DNA from: Phoma sp. XZ068
Lineage: Eukaryota > Ascomycota > Dothideomycetes > Pleosporales > Didymellaceae
Length of the DNA stretch: 64,000 nucleotides
NCBI GenBank assembly: GCA_004835665.1
Contig: RBKR01000023.1
Coordinates: 372,001-436,000, forward strand
Reading direction: 5' to 3'
The notes below the pieces were generated by a model. It was not told where the DNA came from. It searched no databases and worked only from the letters and a program-made list of their open reading frames with translations. Position 1 is the stretch's first letter. Every line of letters begins with the position of its first letter. Positions 11,701 to 21,503 of this stretch are shown here, piece after piece. A program made the translations under genes and the position numbers.

Positions 11701-12281
11701 CCTGTCGACGAGATGCCATCTGCCGTCTCCGGTCTCCGTGCTCTGAAGTCGGCGGCGAAGGAGTGGTTCGTGATCTTGGGCATGGGTGACTCTGGCGAGG
11801 GCCCGGGCGACGGGTCGGTCACGGACGACGAGTCCATGGTGGATATGGTGGTGGTGGGCGAGTTGTCCGAGGAGGTGGTCGAGTTGGAGTCACGCGAGTC
11901 GTGGTGGTTGTGGAAGGTTGAGAAGGGAGCGCCGTGTATTGTGTTCCCGCTCGAAGTGCGTTGTGCTACATTGTTGCCATGTACGGTACTTGGGTCGCGG
12001 TCTGAGGCGTGGGCGTGGCCGGTGTTGTGTGGCTCTCCTCCAAAGACGGCGCCGAACGAGGGCATGGGCGTATAGGTTCTCGATGTCGTTGTCGGCATGC
12101 TTGGGGGCGGCGGGGGCGAGGCGGTGCGGCGAGGGAGGGCGCAAGCGGTGCTGGGCCAGCGGCTGTCGTGCGTGAAGCGGCGTTCAGACGGGGTGGATGA
12201 TGCAAAGGAAGGACGGGGCGAGGGCGAGGGTCTGGCGAGGGCAGGCGGGTCAGCGTGGAGCACTACAGTCGGGGCAGCCAT
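8742..12281 (-). CDS. Dual-specificity protein phosphatase, MAP-kinase phosphatase (Msg5/Pmp1) type
   Basis: One exon encodes 1179 residues from the ATG at 12281, the first Met followed by plausible sequence; the frame is open about 59 codons further upstream, where translation is only Arg/Cys-rich. The catalytic domain lies at roughly residues 400-570, with the P-loop HCQCGVSRS: nucleophile Cys512 and Arg518 in the C-x5-R arrangement, followed by a typical helix (ASLVVAYGLY) and a WIGPNMNLIMQLQEF motif. The rest, about 400 residues before and 600 after, is Ser/Pro/Thr-rich and probably disordered with many proline-directed SP/TP sites. Family knowledge: yeast Msg5 and filamentous-fungal homologues dephosphorylate cell-wall-integrity and mating/pathogenicity MAP kinases. 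The specific kinase target is inference. The protein is about twice the size of yeast Msg5, mostly because of the disordered tail. Confidence 0.85.
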   Translation of the reverse strand: MAAPTVVLHADPPALARPSPSPRPSFASSTPSERRFTHDSRWPSTACALPRRTASPPPPPSMPTTTSRTYTPMPSFGAVFGGEPHNTGHAHASDRDPSTVHGNNVAQRTSSGNTIHGAPFSTFHNHHDSRDSNSTTSSDNSPTTTISTMDSSSVTDPSPGPSPESPMPKITNHSFAADFRARRPETADGISSTGNFFELQRPTTPAKKARNLKNLGINTTTSLGNLRGQAPAAPPALANKEKNSSAPPSPLFIKPPTPPRRRPSNLSLTIATPGINDNKPTRLVIPSTPSLTRPTLRHFQSSPSLPLCSPSVAPAGGLKFPALRPIVTKTSGLSEVPFEMEEEEEEPNFDIPQSKEEKPAAYPNGPICIYPAGVYLYFEPTAEQAASFDVIVNVASEVQNPFTSQPSESQKDLNARRVDGPAAENVDFAALSQQPKSTFGFGSDSPTTPKATPPVLQTIQPGETVINGKTYRTPEYIHMPWEHNTDIVPDLYKLVKIMDDRVKQGKRVLVHCQCGVSRSASLVVAYGLYKEPEVSVQEAYDKAKKRSKWIGPNMNLIMQLQEFRNGLLRQTQNSRAQNQGFGRRVGFPSSSATNNRFSCPNPEREDASGSRTPQTAPLPPDTDISMQRASTGNMMAISPGPLSAPSGAFAARFRNSWDSSQSNFDLSTNSTPTTTPYVDPKGHVVPVVEVKVNGSPLAPTKIPAVPEVVQPAPEPISQPATVPNFSRQLSLRSYSDAPVERSIETKSTFLAPMKPMGFAPLKSPAALTFNIPSYSTQQDEVDNYEIKSPVKTSFDLPWPSEYDETAPSLLVPKAQNSFQLGAPPKSPMFPPPRMTLPKSRDDRSEKPRNLLPFRAAQEPFHSTQPELFASSDNTPAPEQSTDFASPTFGSFPKNAFGPSSVLDSELKSPRASEFHMAPLRPRVADEDPFGLTSPTRRDFSSGSSFDNIASSQSSASDDRRPAFQAILPPAHQTFNGFASLDGHARTPSTHTLEHVPASIQAPPPRRKLNIEPRIDSLSTSPETNVIASTPTQATSQVSPPSRPETPRTKEFLATPAKAIRTRFSSPNMKEQRQLSKLQSEMEFKLTNRPEAPQQTMDDLDALMSPRAEEFTRNPFHFDLRPAAEDVSPASSDETIKDGKNGHSWGAPPRQWTPEKLTVDPRSPAQTGSSPIVRNIWDVL

Positions 12282-14626
12282 GGCAGCGAGCGCGGTCTGG
12301 TGTGCAGTCGTGGGCGAGGGCACCACACTGTGACATGCGCAGCAGAGGAAGGAGCGACGGGCACAGCGACGGGCACAGCGACGGGCACAGGAGAGGGAGG
12401 CTACGCACCGAGGGCCCAGAGCAGCAGCGAGCGCAGGCGGGCGTCGCTGGGCGAGCACGCGAGGATGCCGGATCCTCGAAGCGCCTGAGAGAGTGACTGC
12501 AGCCGGCGGATGCGCCTGGCGGTGGATGCGGCGCGAGTGCGTGGTGGACAGGGCAGCAGCAGGCGTGCAGCGGGACGCGCTCGCAGTCAGGCCGGTCGTG
12601 TCGCGGAGCAGAGGGTGGTGAGCTCGACGGGCTGCATGCGTCGCGGCAGGCTCAAGAGGGCGGACGGCGGGCGGCGAATTGGCTGGCAGCGCGGGCGTGC
12701 TCGAGAAGAGGCCGGCGGTCGTCAGGCGGGCGCAGGGTACACAGAGCCGCTACCGCCGGGGAGCATGAGGAAGGGGATCGTGGGCGGCCGCGGTGGAGTG
12801 TGCACTGGCAGATGCGTGGGTGCGTGGGTGCTGTGAAGCCACCTGAAGCCAACTGGAGCCAGCGCTACGGATTACGGTTCGAGAGTCGAGAGCGCCGCTT
12901 CCTGTGGTGTCGTCCGGCGCTTAGACGTTGCTATAAAAAGACTGGCCCGTCGCCTCCCTGCACCGCCAGCCACTGAGCGTGCCGCACTGGGGCGCGTCCT
13001 GGGCCACCGCCAGCAATCATAGCCCAGAGCGAGGCCAGCAGCGACTGCGTCCCCGTGTTTGCCTCTCTGCTTCAGCAGGGCCGGCGTCCTCTGCCGACGC
13101 CGCCCGTCCATTCATCGACGTCGTCGAGCCTGAGGACATACATGGCACTGTCGACGTCGAGCGTCGACGACGTGTTCTTGGAGAAGCTCGACCGGCCGTG
13201 GGCCCAATTAGGCCCCTGAAGCACGCACACAACTGCTGCGAACATGCACGGCACTGATAGCACGCTACTCCACACGAGATGCGAACGCCAGTGAGCACAG
13301 CGAACACGGTGGGTCTTGTCAGTCAACAGGAGCCTTGACAAGCGACGTGGGTCTGGATATTCAACAGGAGTCCTTGCCGGTCAACGTGAGCCTTGACAGT
13401 CAGCGTGCCCCATCCATAGCGAACCTGCATTATGAACAGCTGGCCCTCCAAAACATTTCCTCCCCTCTGCAACAAGAGGCTGGAGGTCGCACGCCTCACC
13501 CGGCTCGGCCCATGCCAAACAGACCTGGTGTTTCATCCGCCTGCGCACGGCAAGGCTCGCAACTCAGTCTCACACGACTCAGCCGCGCCCCAAAAACAAC
13601 CTTTGTGCCCTTCAAACAACTGCACCTATTACCGACCCACTCGTTGACGGGGTGAGAAGTACGACGCCCGTCATAAAAAAAACTGCGTACTGTCTGTCGC
13701 AAGAACCGCGTCAGCGGCCCTGGTCATGCGAGAGGATGATGCCTGAGGGTTTCATCAGGATACACCAAGCCCGTGGTTTGTTTCGCAATCTCTTTCGCAA
13801 ACTCTGCGCCGCTAATCTCGCCGTCTGCAGCAAACGGCCAGCTGCTTACTTTTCTGCCAGACACTGGCTGTCTACGGGACATGCAAGCTGCTCGGCACGT
13901 GTGTTGACCGTGTTGCTCCTTCTGCATCTAGCACCTGCCCCTATGCAGCCCGCTCATCCTTTGAACAGCTGCCTGAACTGGTGAACAATCTCCCAGCCTG
14001 TGTTTCATCTCGCCCGTCAGCGTGGATAGTTGCCCTTTCCATCATAGTCGCAAGGGCAAGGACCACGTTGAAGCTCCCATCCTGGTGGTGATCTGACAGC
14101 ACTGACTTGCAAGCCGAGATCACTCAGATTGCCGACATGTGAATCATGCTCGCGGTTGTTGCATGAAGCGCTGTGTCATATCAAGTCGCTGTCAAAGCAT
14201 CAGATACTACACTGTCGGGTACACTGCAAGCCCAGACTATGATGCGTTTACCTGGCCAATCCAGCCTCGGATAATAGCACACAACTTATGATCGCCAACG
14301 TCAGGTAAGAGGGGTAAGAGTCATGTTTGAAAGTTGATTGAGGGTTGATTGATTGCCCTCGTCCAAGCCTTGCGCAACATGCATGTGGGGAAAAAGTTCA
14401 TATCTCTGTATGAGCAGTTGCGTAGTTATGCCTCCCACTTGACCGTTACCAACGCCCGGTGCGCCAGTCAAGCCCTTCACCTGGTCCTTTAATGCAGGTA
14501 CCATAAGCAAACCTCCGATCCATAACGCCGTCGCTATGCCGTTCTCCTTTGCGAATTGCTTCCCTCAGCACCATACCAAATGAGAATGTGAAGCATGAAT
14601 TCTCCCATCACCAAATCCTTCACTGT
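12282..14626. other. Long intergenic region upstream of the phosphatase
   Basis: About 2.3 kb without a supported gene. The part next to 12281 is very GC-rich, contains a perfect 12-bp triplicate repeat and probably forms the phosphatase leader. A TATA-like CTATAAAAAG lies at about 12929-12938 on the + strand with no gene to its right. Degenerate repeats of an AGGAGCCTTGAC-like unit occur around 13325-13410. The end near 14626 is the 3' flank of TAF11. Confidence 0.4.
12355..12390. repeat. Three perfect copies of a 12-bp tandem repeat
   Basis: The unit CGACGGGCACAG occurs three times head to tail at 12355-12366, 12367-12378 and 12379-12390. It lies about 75 bases upstream of the phosphatase ATG, in the likely 5' leader, so copy-number change would alter the leader but not the protein. 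Any regulatory role is inference. Confidence 0.85.
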
Positions 14627-15649
14627 CTAACGGAACAGTCTCTTCCCACCTGTCCTAGCAGCCGTCCGCTCCACCCCCTCCAAACTCATTCCCGCAAAGC
14701 CCGCGCCGCCTCCGTCCCTATCCCTTTTGTAGCGCCTCAGTGCCTCTCTCAGATGTGCGGGCGTCAACGGGCCTTTGTCGCACTGCTTCAGCCTCTCCTG
14801 TAACCCTGCATCCTTTTCTATCTCAATCCACAGCGGCTCAGTCCTATCCACCTGGTTGAAGTACAGCCCTGCGCTCTGGATGTCCGCGTTGGTCGGCTTG
14901 TTCCGCGGATCCTTTATATGCGCAGACGGACGACCAAGAGATTGCGCGAGGACCGGGGGTGGAAGGTTGGGGTTGGGGAGGTGCGTACGAGATACAGCCC
15001 ACTCGTCGCGAACGGTGAGCGCGCGGTCGATGATCTCGCCCATGAAGGATTTCGTGTACGAAGTCACGGCGATGATGACTGGTTGTGGGACCGATTGCGA
15101 GAGCGTCTGGTTTACGAGTTTGCGGACGGTCTCGCGCTTGAGGCGGATACGGCGGTATGTAGCGTAGCGGTCGGCCTGTGAGGGCGTCATATATTCCATG
15201 AGAACGCGCTCGTGCTCCTTCTCGAGATTTTTGCGGTCGGCCATGGACTGTCCGCCTTCGAGGGCCGTATCCATGTCGTCGTCCATCAAGTCATCGTCGT
15301 CTTCTTCGTCATCTTGCGCATTCGGGTCATTGTCGCCATCGCCGTTCAAGGCGCTGCGTGCATCGCCCTTGCCCCCGCGCACGCTGGAGCCTGCGATGCT
15401 GGCCTCGTCTGCCGTCTTCTTCCGTCTCTTCTTCCCTCCTGCGCCGTTGATGACTGATGTGGTAGCTACACTGTCGATTGACGGTGAGCGCGAGTAGCGT
15501 GCTGGCGATCCAACGCCTTCGGTCTCAGGCGAGAAGGCATTTCGAAGCTGTGACGGTTTGCGCTTCTTGGTCTGCGCCGACGACAGCGAGGAGATGCTGC
15601 CGCGCTTTTTGGGCATGGTAAATGACGGCATGTGCGGCGGAGAAGCCAT
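14627..15649 (-). CDS. taf11: TFIID subunit TAF11 (TAFII28-like)
   Basis: Single exon, 340 residues. The N-terminal half is basic then strongly acidic, with a DDEEDDDD run at about 113-120. The conserved TAF11 histone fold occupies about 155-250: PSQADRYATYRRIRLKRETV, then QSVPQPVIIAVTSYTKSFMG and GEIIDRALTVRDEW. Family knowledge: TAF11 pairs with TAF13 through this histone fold and lies near TBP in TFIID, supporting RNA polymerase II promoter recognition; it is nuclear. The ATG at 15649 is the first in frame; Met7 and Met12 follow closely and are alternatives. It is divergent from the ankyrin gene at 15993, with 343 bases between start codons. Confidence 0.9.
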   Translation of the reverse strand: MASPPHMPSFTMPKKRGSISSLSSAQTKKRKPSQLRNAFSPETEGVGSPARYSRSPSIDSVATTSVINGAGGKKRRKKTADEASIAGSSVRGGKGDARSALNGDGDNDPNAQDDEEDDDDLMDDDMDTALEGGQSMADRKNLEKEHERVLMEYMTPSQADRYATYRRIRLKRETVRKLVNQTLSQSVPQPVIIAVTSYTKSFMGEIIDRALTVRDEWAVSRTHLPNPNLPPPVLAQSLGRPSAHIKDPRNKPTNADIQSAGLYFNQVDRTEPLWIEIEKDAGLQERLKQCDKGPLTPAHLREALRRYKRDRDGGGAGFAGMSLEGVERTAARTGGKRLFR

Positions 15650-15992
15650 GACGGCTGGGTGCGGCGGCGCAGCCTAGGTAGATATAGTGAAGGTGGTTTG
15701 TGTGGTTGAAGCTGTGTTGATTGTGTGTTCTGGAGCTCGTCAACGAACTGCGGAGTCGCGTACTACAAGTGGCGCTAGTGCGCGCCTTCACCACGCTCGA
15801 ACGTGCGTCATCCCGCTGCCAACGGCCATTATGTCATCGACAATCCTCCTTTGTAGCTACCGAGCGTTTGTGAATTAAGCTAGAATCCTGCAGATTGCTT
15901 TGACTAGGTGCTCCAATCAATCGTTCTACTTCTCAAGTATTAAACATTTCCTACACACTTGTACTAGTTTTACCATTCGACATTATAGCATT
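15650..15992. promoter_or_regulatory. Shared divergent promoter, TAF11 and ankyrin gene
   Basis: Only 343 bases separate the two ATGs, so both promoters must lie here or overlap. No clear TATA element was recognised. Confidence 0.5.
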
Positions 15993-16532
15993 ATGGCCTC
16001 TCAAAACACATCCAGCGGTGTCCCATCTGCAGCAGACAGAGTTGTCAGCACTCCTACAACAAACAACACAGCTCCAACAGACGGTCTGTCACAACCTCAA
16101 TCGGTCGCAGACCTGCCACCCGCAGCGCTCGACCTCGCCGCGAAGCTATTCGACCTAGCACGCGAAGGCAACACAACCACCCTAAAGCAATACATCGATG
16201 CTGGCATTCCCAGAAACCTCACAAACTCCACAGGCGACACCTTGCTCATGCTGACTTCGTACCACGGACACGCTGAGACTGCAAAAATGCTACTGGATGC
16301 GGGCGCAGATTCTAATGCGCTCAACGGGAGGGGCCAGAGTCCTATTGCTGGAGCTGTGTTCAAGGGGTACGACGAGGTGGTCAAGGTGCTGTTCGAAGCC
16401 GGAGCGGATATTTTGGGCGGACAGCCAAATGCAGTGGATTGTGCCAGAATGTTCAGGAGGGATGGGTTGTTAGAACTGTTTGGGGTGGAAAGGGGAGAAG
16501 GGACCGAGATTAGAGTCGACGGAGAGGCGTGA
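15993..16532 (+). CDS. Small ankyrin-repeat protein
   Basis: One exon, 179 residues from the ATG at 15993 (TTATGGCC context); the frame is open upstream to 15900 but that part looks like leader. About 40 Ser/Thr/Asn-rich residues precede three ankyrin units, roughly residues 50-145: a divergent first unit (LFDLAREGNTTTLKQYIDAG), a canonical one (GDTLLMLTSYHGHAETAKMLLDAGAD) and a third (GQSPIAGAVFKGYDEVVKVLFEAGAD). No other domain, signal peptide or membrane segment is present. Family knowledge: single-domain ankyrin proteins of this size are common in filamentous fungi and act as binding modules. Partner and pathway are unknown. Confidence 0.85.
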   Translation: MASQNTSSGVPSAADRVVSTPTTNNTAPTDGLSQPQSVADLPPAALDLAAKLFDLAREGNTTTLKQYIDAGIPRNLTNSTGDTLLMLTSYHGHAETAKMLLDAGADSNALNGRGQSPIAGAVFKGYDEVVKVLFEAGADILGGQPNAVDCARMFRRDGLLELFGVERGEGTEIRVDGEA

Positions 16533-16742
16533 GAGGTCAGTGTTGATGGGTAAATGACTACAAGTAAGATTTGATGCATTATGATAGATATGGGTATAGC
16601 ATGCATCACAGCACAGCAGAAGAAGATATTTTGGAAGAAGTAAACCTCGTGAGGTATTTTCAGACAGCTACACTAGCCGCCCGTCCCATGATTCATTTCC
16701 GTGATTGACCTTAAAAGAAACCGTTCCCGCTAAACTGCACAC

Positions 16743-18058
16743 TTAGTTCTCAGCCAACAGACCGGCGAAGTCCTGGCCGGACCTCTCCTTGCTGTGCTCA
16801 ACCTTCTTCTGGCCGAGCTTCTCCTTGGAGAAAGCAGCGGCGTAGGGGTTGAGGCGGAGCTGAACCTGGAAGTTCTTGAGGGGGTTCTTCTTCTGTACAA
16901 CACCACGCTTGGAGACGGCACCGCCGCGGACGGGGCGGAGGACCTTCTGGACATCGCTGGAGTTGATGATCTTGGACAGATCGGGCTGCTTCATGATGGT
17001 GGAAGGCAGGAGGAAGTCCTTCTTAAGAGCAGAGGGCTCGGTGGTGGAGCCGTAGATCTTGTCGAGAGCAGAGAAAGCAGACGACGACCAGACGACGAAG
17101 CGGCCGAGGTGACCACCAGGGGCGAGCTGGAGGAGGTTGAGCGAGTAGACGGAGCTGGTCTCGACACCGGGGATGTTGCGGAAAGCGAGGACGAGGTCCT
17201 TGCCATCCTCCTCGGGGTTGTAGATGACGAGAGGACCACGGCGCTGCTTGTGGCGGCGACCCCTCATCTTACCCTTACCAGCGCGAACCTTGCGAGAGTT
17301 CTTGGCCTTCTCGATGTCGGCACCGGCACCGACAGCCTTGAGCAGGGCAACGGCGGCGGAGGTCTTCTTGATGGCGCCATCAGCGAAGGCGGTCGAGGAG
17401 ACGACGAGGGGAACCTCGGGGACGGTGGAGATGGCGTGACCGCGGGCAAGGAGAAGAGCAGGGCTGCCAGAGGCGGCGAGCGCGGAGGCGGTCGCGAAGC
17501 GCTTCTGGTTGAGGTTGATCTTCTGGTGCCACTTGCGCCAGACCTTGGTGGGAGCGAACATGCGACCGGAACGGCACATGTTACCGAAGGCAGCCTGACC
17601 AGCGCGGTGAGTACCACCACCGGAGACACGGGGGATACGGGCAACAGCGCGACCGGTACCCCAGGACTCAGCAGAGGTCTGGTGACCAGCCTTCTCGGAG
17701 ACGGCGTAGGGCTGGCGACGGTTCTTGTTCATGCCAGTGTGGACCGAGTGGACAATGTCAGGGCGGATGGGCGCCTGCAAATTTGTTAGCCGCCATTTTT
17801 CGCATCAAGAAAGCCAGGCTCGTGCATCCCGCGACGCATTGCAGATACGACGACTGGGAGTCTCGAGGTGTTGTTGCATGTTGCAGAGTTTGCATCCTCG
17901 TCCTCCCAATCCCTCCAATCTGCACTGCGCGCAGTGTCGATGCGATATCGAGCGGCCAGTGTCTCGCAGCGACTGACCTTGAAGACATTGGGGACGGCAA
18001 TGGTGTCCTTGGAGGACTCGCCCTTGGGGGAGATGACGGTGACGGTCGGCCTGGACAT
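16743..18058 (-). CDS. rpl4: 60S ribosomal protein L4 (uL4)
   Basis: Two exons, 18058-17978 (27 codons) and 17774-16743, joined in phase 0, give 370 residues, normal for eukaryotic uL4. Diagnostic stretches include GGGTHRAGQAAFGNMCRSGRMFAPTKVWRKWH (split here as GGGTHRAGQAAFGNM and CRSGRMFAPTKVW), the YNPEEDGKDLVLAFRNIPGVE region and the basic C-terminal extension. Family knowledge: uL4 lines part of the peptide exit tunnel; its N-terminal part binds 25S rRNA. Codon use is strongly biased to G/C-ending codons, as expected for a highly expressed gene. The intron, 17775-17977, is 203 nt, much longer than the roughly 50 nt usual in this window; no clear snoRNA boxes were found in it. Confidence 0.96.
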
Positions 18059-18749
18059 GGTGGCTGTCGTGGATTGCCTGTAGTTAGTATCGCGATGCGA
18101 AAAAGTTCGAGAGTTTGGGAAGCAACGACCGAGCAGTGTGCGCCAAGCGTCGCTTCCAAAGTGGGGCTTTTCGTTGGTTGGTGCGCTGGACCCCTGTCAG
18201 CGCGCCTTGACCATCACCAAAAGGCTATCCTCGAGCATCACCAGCAAGGAACTGTCTACCTCCACGCTCACCTTACCTTAATTCTCCTCTGAAGCGGGTT
18301 TGGAATAGATAAGGATCATTGCGCAGGAACTATTATCCACTCAAATCCGGTCCCCGGCTCTTGTGTGACTTTACATGGTCTTCCAGCGCGTGAGCGTGGA
18401 AGCCTCGAGTGGCGAGATTGGTAAACCGCGCCCTTCGACTCTCAGGCTGAACAGAATCGCTCCGGCTGCATTGCTCACCAATCCTCTGTGTTTATGAACA
18501 CCCCAGATCGTCACTGCTACGTAGTGGCCATAGCCAGCGAAAAGGGACCACGCTTTGTCACGTTCGCTGAGTCACTGCTCCACCGAAGCTAGCATGGTCA
18601 CGTCAAACCATCGCCAGCCATGTGATTGACCCCATATCAGATCTCCGCAATTCTCCAACTCGAACAGTCACCCTGCAGTCATCCTACATTCCAAACTCGA
18701 ACATGTCTGATCGATCTGTCTGAGCCTGCAGTACTATGGCTTACACAAG
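18059..18749. promoter_or_regulatory. Divergent region between rpl4 and a Zn2Cys6 regulator
   Basis: Holds the promoter and leader of rpl4 and the promoter of the regulator at 18750. A fold-back is possible at about 18388-18477 (GTGAGC...GCTCAC with an inner AGCCT...AGGCT pair). No tRNA or coding ORF is supported. Confidence 0.45.
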
Positions 18750-20470
18750 ATGCCGAAAGCGTCGACCAATTGCTGGACGTGCAAGCGTAGGTAGCCCAAT
18801 GTCATGTTGCATCCTTATTAACTCCGTTTCAGAGCGCAAGATTGGCTGTGACCGGGCTTTGCCAACCTGCATCAACTGCCAAAAGGGTGAACGGTCCTGT
18901 CAAGGATATGGGATTCGTCTGGCTTGGCCGGATAAGCACGATGGACGGCGCAAGCAAAAGAGATACGAGGTGATCGATCAGGGTGCCGTCGCTAATTATC
19001 TACCACAAGAAGGCGGAAGCCTTGCATTTCTCAACACATTCGCTCAAGATCTAGATGGCAGCATGTTGTGCGTTCAAGATCTCCTCAAGGGCGAGTTCAT
19101 CAGCGCCATATCGAACGCGATTCCAATGCCGATCGCTCCGTTCCCAATCAGTGAGCAGAACGGCATGTTACTTAATCACTGTGCGCTTCTCGAATCTTTT
19201 CCAAGTTTGAGTGATTGCTGACCACTCACAGATGATCAAGAAATAGCCCGTATGACAACCACGATCGACGACGATTCGAATGGCTTCCGCTTAGCATTGA
19301 TACCGATGGCGCTTTCGTCATCCAACTTAGCTGCACGAAGTATTCTGCACTCCACCTTGGCCATAGCTTGTTACCACCTCGGTCGCCCGCAGGAGGCGCT
19401 GAAGTACAAGTTCCGAGCGATCAAAGAGCTGAGCGACAGCTTGACCGACCTGTCAATTGAGAATATGGACTCCGCAACCAAAACAAGACACTTTGCAGCG
19501 TCCTTGATGCTGTGCGTCTACGGTGTATGCTCTGTGGCTTCTATATCACGCTCAGAATGGCTGATCAAATGATAGGTGTTCGATGAGTTCGACACCGCAT
19601 GGCACATGCACCTTGAAGGCGCAAAGTCCATCTACGATATGATCCCCGAGTCTGTGAAATCTACTGCTGGTTTTGAGTTCCTCAAGCCGTGGTTCCAGTA
19701 TCACTATGTCTTCAGCCAGTACACCTACCCAACGCAGACACCAAACTCGGAGATGCCGCTGCCGTGTGACATACCCGAGAATCGCAAGGTGAGTTACGCC
19801 TTCTATGATATTGTCCTGGCAAAGAGAAAGTAATCAAGCTGAACCCAAGTAGATAATTGGTGTTCTGGGATGCTCCACAGAAGTACTACATTTAATAGGC
19901 TGTACGAACCAGCTGCGCGCAGCACGGCCTAACTCTGGGCCACCCAGCGCCTCCGGAAGCCCTACACCAAATATACCCTGCGAGTACCGCGAGAGACTTT
20001 GCCAAATCGAAAACCGTTTATTGAGCTTGGAACAAGAACTTGTGATCCAGCCTGGATCAACATCCGGTACCATCGACAACATGCGTATTACCTATACTGC
20101 AGAACTTTATAGGATTGCTGCAGTGCTCTACTTGTATCAGAATATTCCTGCGAATTTCGTCCCTGCAATGAATCCCCAAGATGTTCTGCGCAATGGGCTC
20201 AATATACTATGGGAGATGAAGATCTGTAGCAGTCCTTGGCCACTCTTCATCATAGCATGCAGCGTCACCGAAGACGAGGATCGCATTCGACTACTCGACC
20301 TTGTGGAGACGAGCGCGTCAACCAGGCGCATTGGGAACTACAGTATCATCATTGGGCTGGTGAAGGCTGTGTGGAAGCGGAAAGATCTTATTGCTGACGA
20401 CAAAGGGAAGACGAGTGTTGATTGGAGGGACCTGGTCGAGGAGGGTGGCTTCATGCCGTCTTTTATCTGA
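18750..20470 (+). CDS. Zn2Cys6 transcription factor with fungal-specific middle domain
   Basis: Five exons: 18750-18786, 18833-19180, 19232-19524, 19576-19788 and 19853-20470; product 502 residues. The first intron lies inside the zinc cluster; splicing gives six cysteines at 8, 11, 18, 25, 28 and 35 (C-x2-C-x6-C-x6-C-x2-C-x6-C). The middle begins with a LNHYDQEIARM motif and continues through long helices to the C-terminus, as in the Fungal_trans_2 (PF11951) type of regulator. Family knowledge: Zn2Cys6 proteins bind CGG half-sites and often control neighbouring metabolic genes. The exon-2 donor (GTGCGC) is non-consensus and was chosen by frame and homology. Its nearest intact neighbours are a DAL5-type transporter and an NRPS-like reductase, so it may regulate them; that is inference. 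Confidence 0.85.
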
Positions 20471-20649
20471 CCATAATGCTTTGTACTACACCTCATTCAA
20501 CAGAGATGTATCCTCATTCGACAAACGTACCGAAACATACTTCTCACTACTCTCTGCTCCTCCGCCCCCTGCGGATACACCGGACTCTCACCCTAATACC
20601 TCGTCCTATTCTCCCTATACTTCCTCCCCCCACTCCCCTGCTCCAACTT

Positions 20650-21503
20650 TTACACCCCCTCGATCTCCCTCATAACATCCGGCCACCTCCTCCTAAGCTT
20701 CCTCGCGATCGTCTTCGCCTCCACCGCATACGGTGCCGCCCTCGGGTCCGCCGACCTCCGCTCATCTAGCCAATACAGGTACGCATGCCTGGAGCTCACC
20801 AGCTCACCCACGATCCACTCGTCTAGTTCCTGTGGGCACTGACCTGGAAGCACTCTGATCTTGAACGTCTCATCAAGGCGGAATTCCGTGTGGTCGAAGT
20901 TGATCGTGTCGAAGTCTGGTGCTGCGAGGCCAAGAGCGCTAATGAAGCGGTCATCTCGGATGAGCAGGTGGTTGACGGAGCCGTCTTGGATGTCAGCGGT
21001 TACTTGTGTGATTGGCCCCCAAAGGCGGTTTGTGGCATATCATGTTGATTATGTGCGTGCTGAGATAGTATTGCGATTGGACTCGTTGGAGGCGTTGGAT
21101 TGGGAACGCGGAGGGGTTCGTGATGGGATGGCTAGTGTGGCGTTTGGATCTAAAGGGGCGTATGGGTCCTCGTTTTTAGAGCTGTCCTCGCCTGTGTAGT
21201 GTTCGTCGACGTCAAATGGTGTGCTGCTGGCTCATAGTGCTCAGGAGAAGAGATTATATCCGCAATTGTGTCGTTGGCGGGTGCAGAGTTTGTTACGCTT
21301 GTTCCGATTATCCTCACGGTGTCATGTTGTGTATCCGAGCTTATGCTTGTGTTGCCTTGAGCAGCCATACAATCGCTTGCTATATCGCTCGTCGTATCTG
21401 CTGGTGTATTGTCTGGCATTTTTGGAATCACCAAAAATTCGAAGTCATCTGGGCTCTGTCGTTGGAGTTTGTACCATCCGCAATTCTTCACTATTTGCCA
21501 CAT
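20650..21503 (-). pseudogene. Decayed gene of unknown function, two in-frame stops and one frameshift
   Basis: A protein-like reading runs on the minus strand from an ATG at 21503 (upstream sequence is also open). It shifts frame at about 21221-21231, is interrupted by TAA at 21049-21051 and TGA at 21040-21042, then continues with convincing content to the stop at 20650. The last section has a globular look (INFDHTEFRLDETFKIRVLP, then a W-x-E-rich helix and a basic KLRRRW tail). No GT-AG intron restores the frame across these lesions: the only possible donor gives a downstream stop. Both stops would become CAA and CGA by single C/T changes. The family was not recognised. A sequencing error cannot be excluded for the frameshift. 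Confidence 0.6.

Noticed and set aside
11182..12075. 297-codon + strand ORF opposite the phosphatase
   Set aside because: Antisense shadow of Ser/Pro/Thr-rich codons; no family features.
12929..12938. TATA-like CTATAAAAAG on the + strand
   Set aside because: No gene begins to its right, and the phosphatase reads the other way; likely chance.
13325..13410. Degenerate repeats of an AGGAGCCTTGAC-like unit
   Set aside because: Copies diverge in length and sequence; too imperfect to call a repeat array.
16794..17789. 331-codon + strand ORF opposite ribosomal protein L4
   Set aside because: Shadow of the strongly biased L4 coding strand; the translation is low-complexity Gly/Leu/Glu/Asp.
18388..18479. 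tRNA-like stretch with AGATTGGTAAACC D-loop-like sequence and outer GTGAGC/GCTCAC pairing
   Set aside because: No T-loop (GGTTCGANNCC) and no seven-base acceptor stem; it is probably leader or promoter sequence that can fold back.
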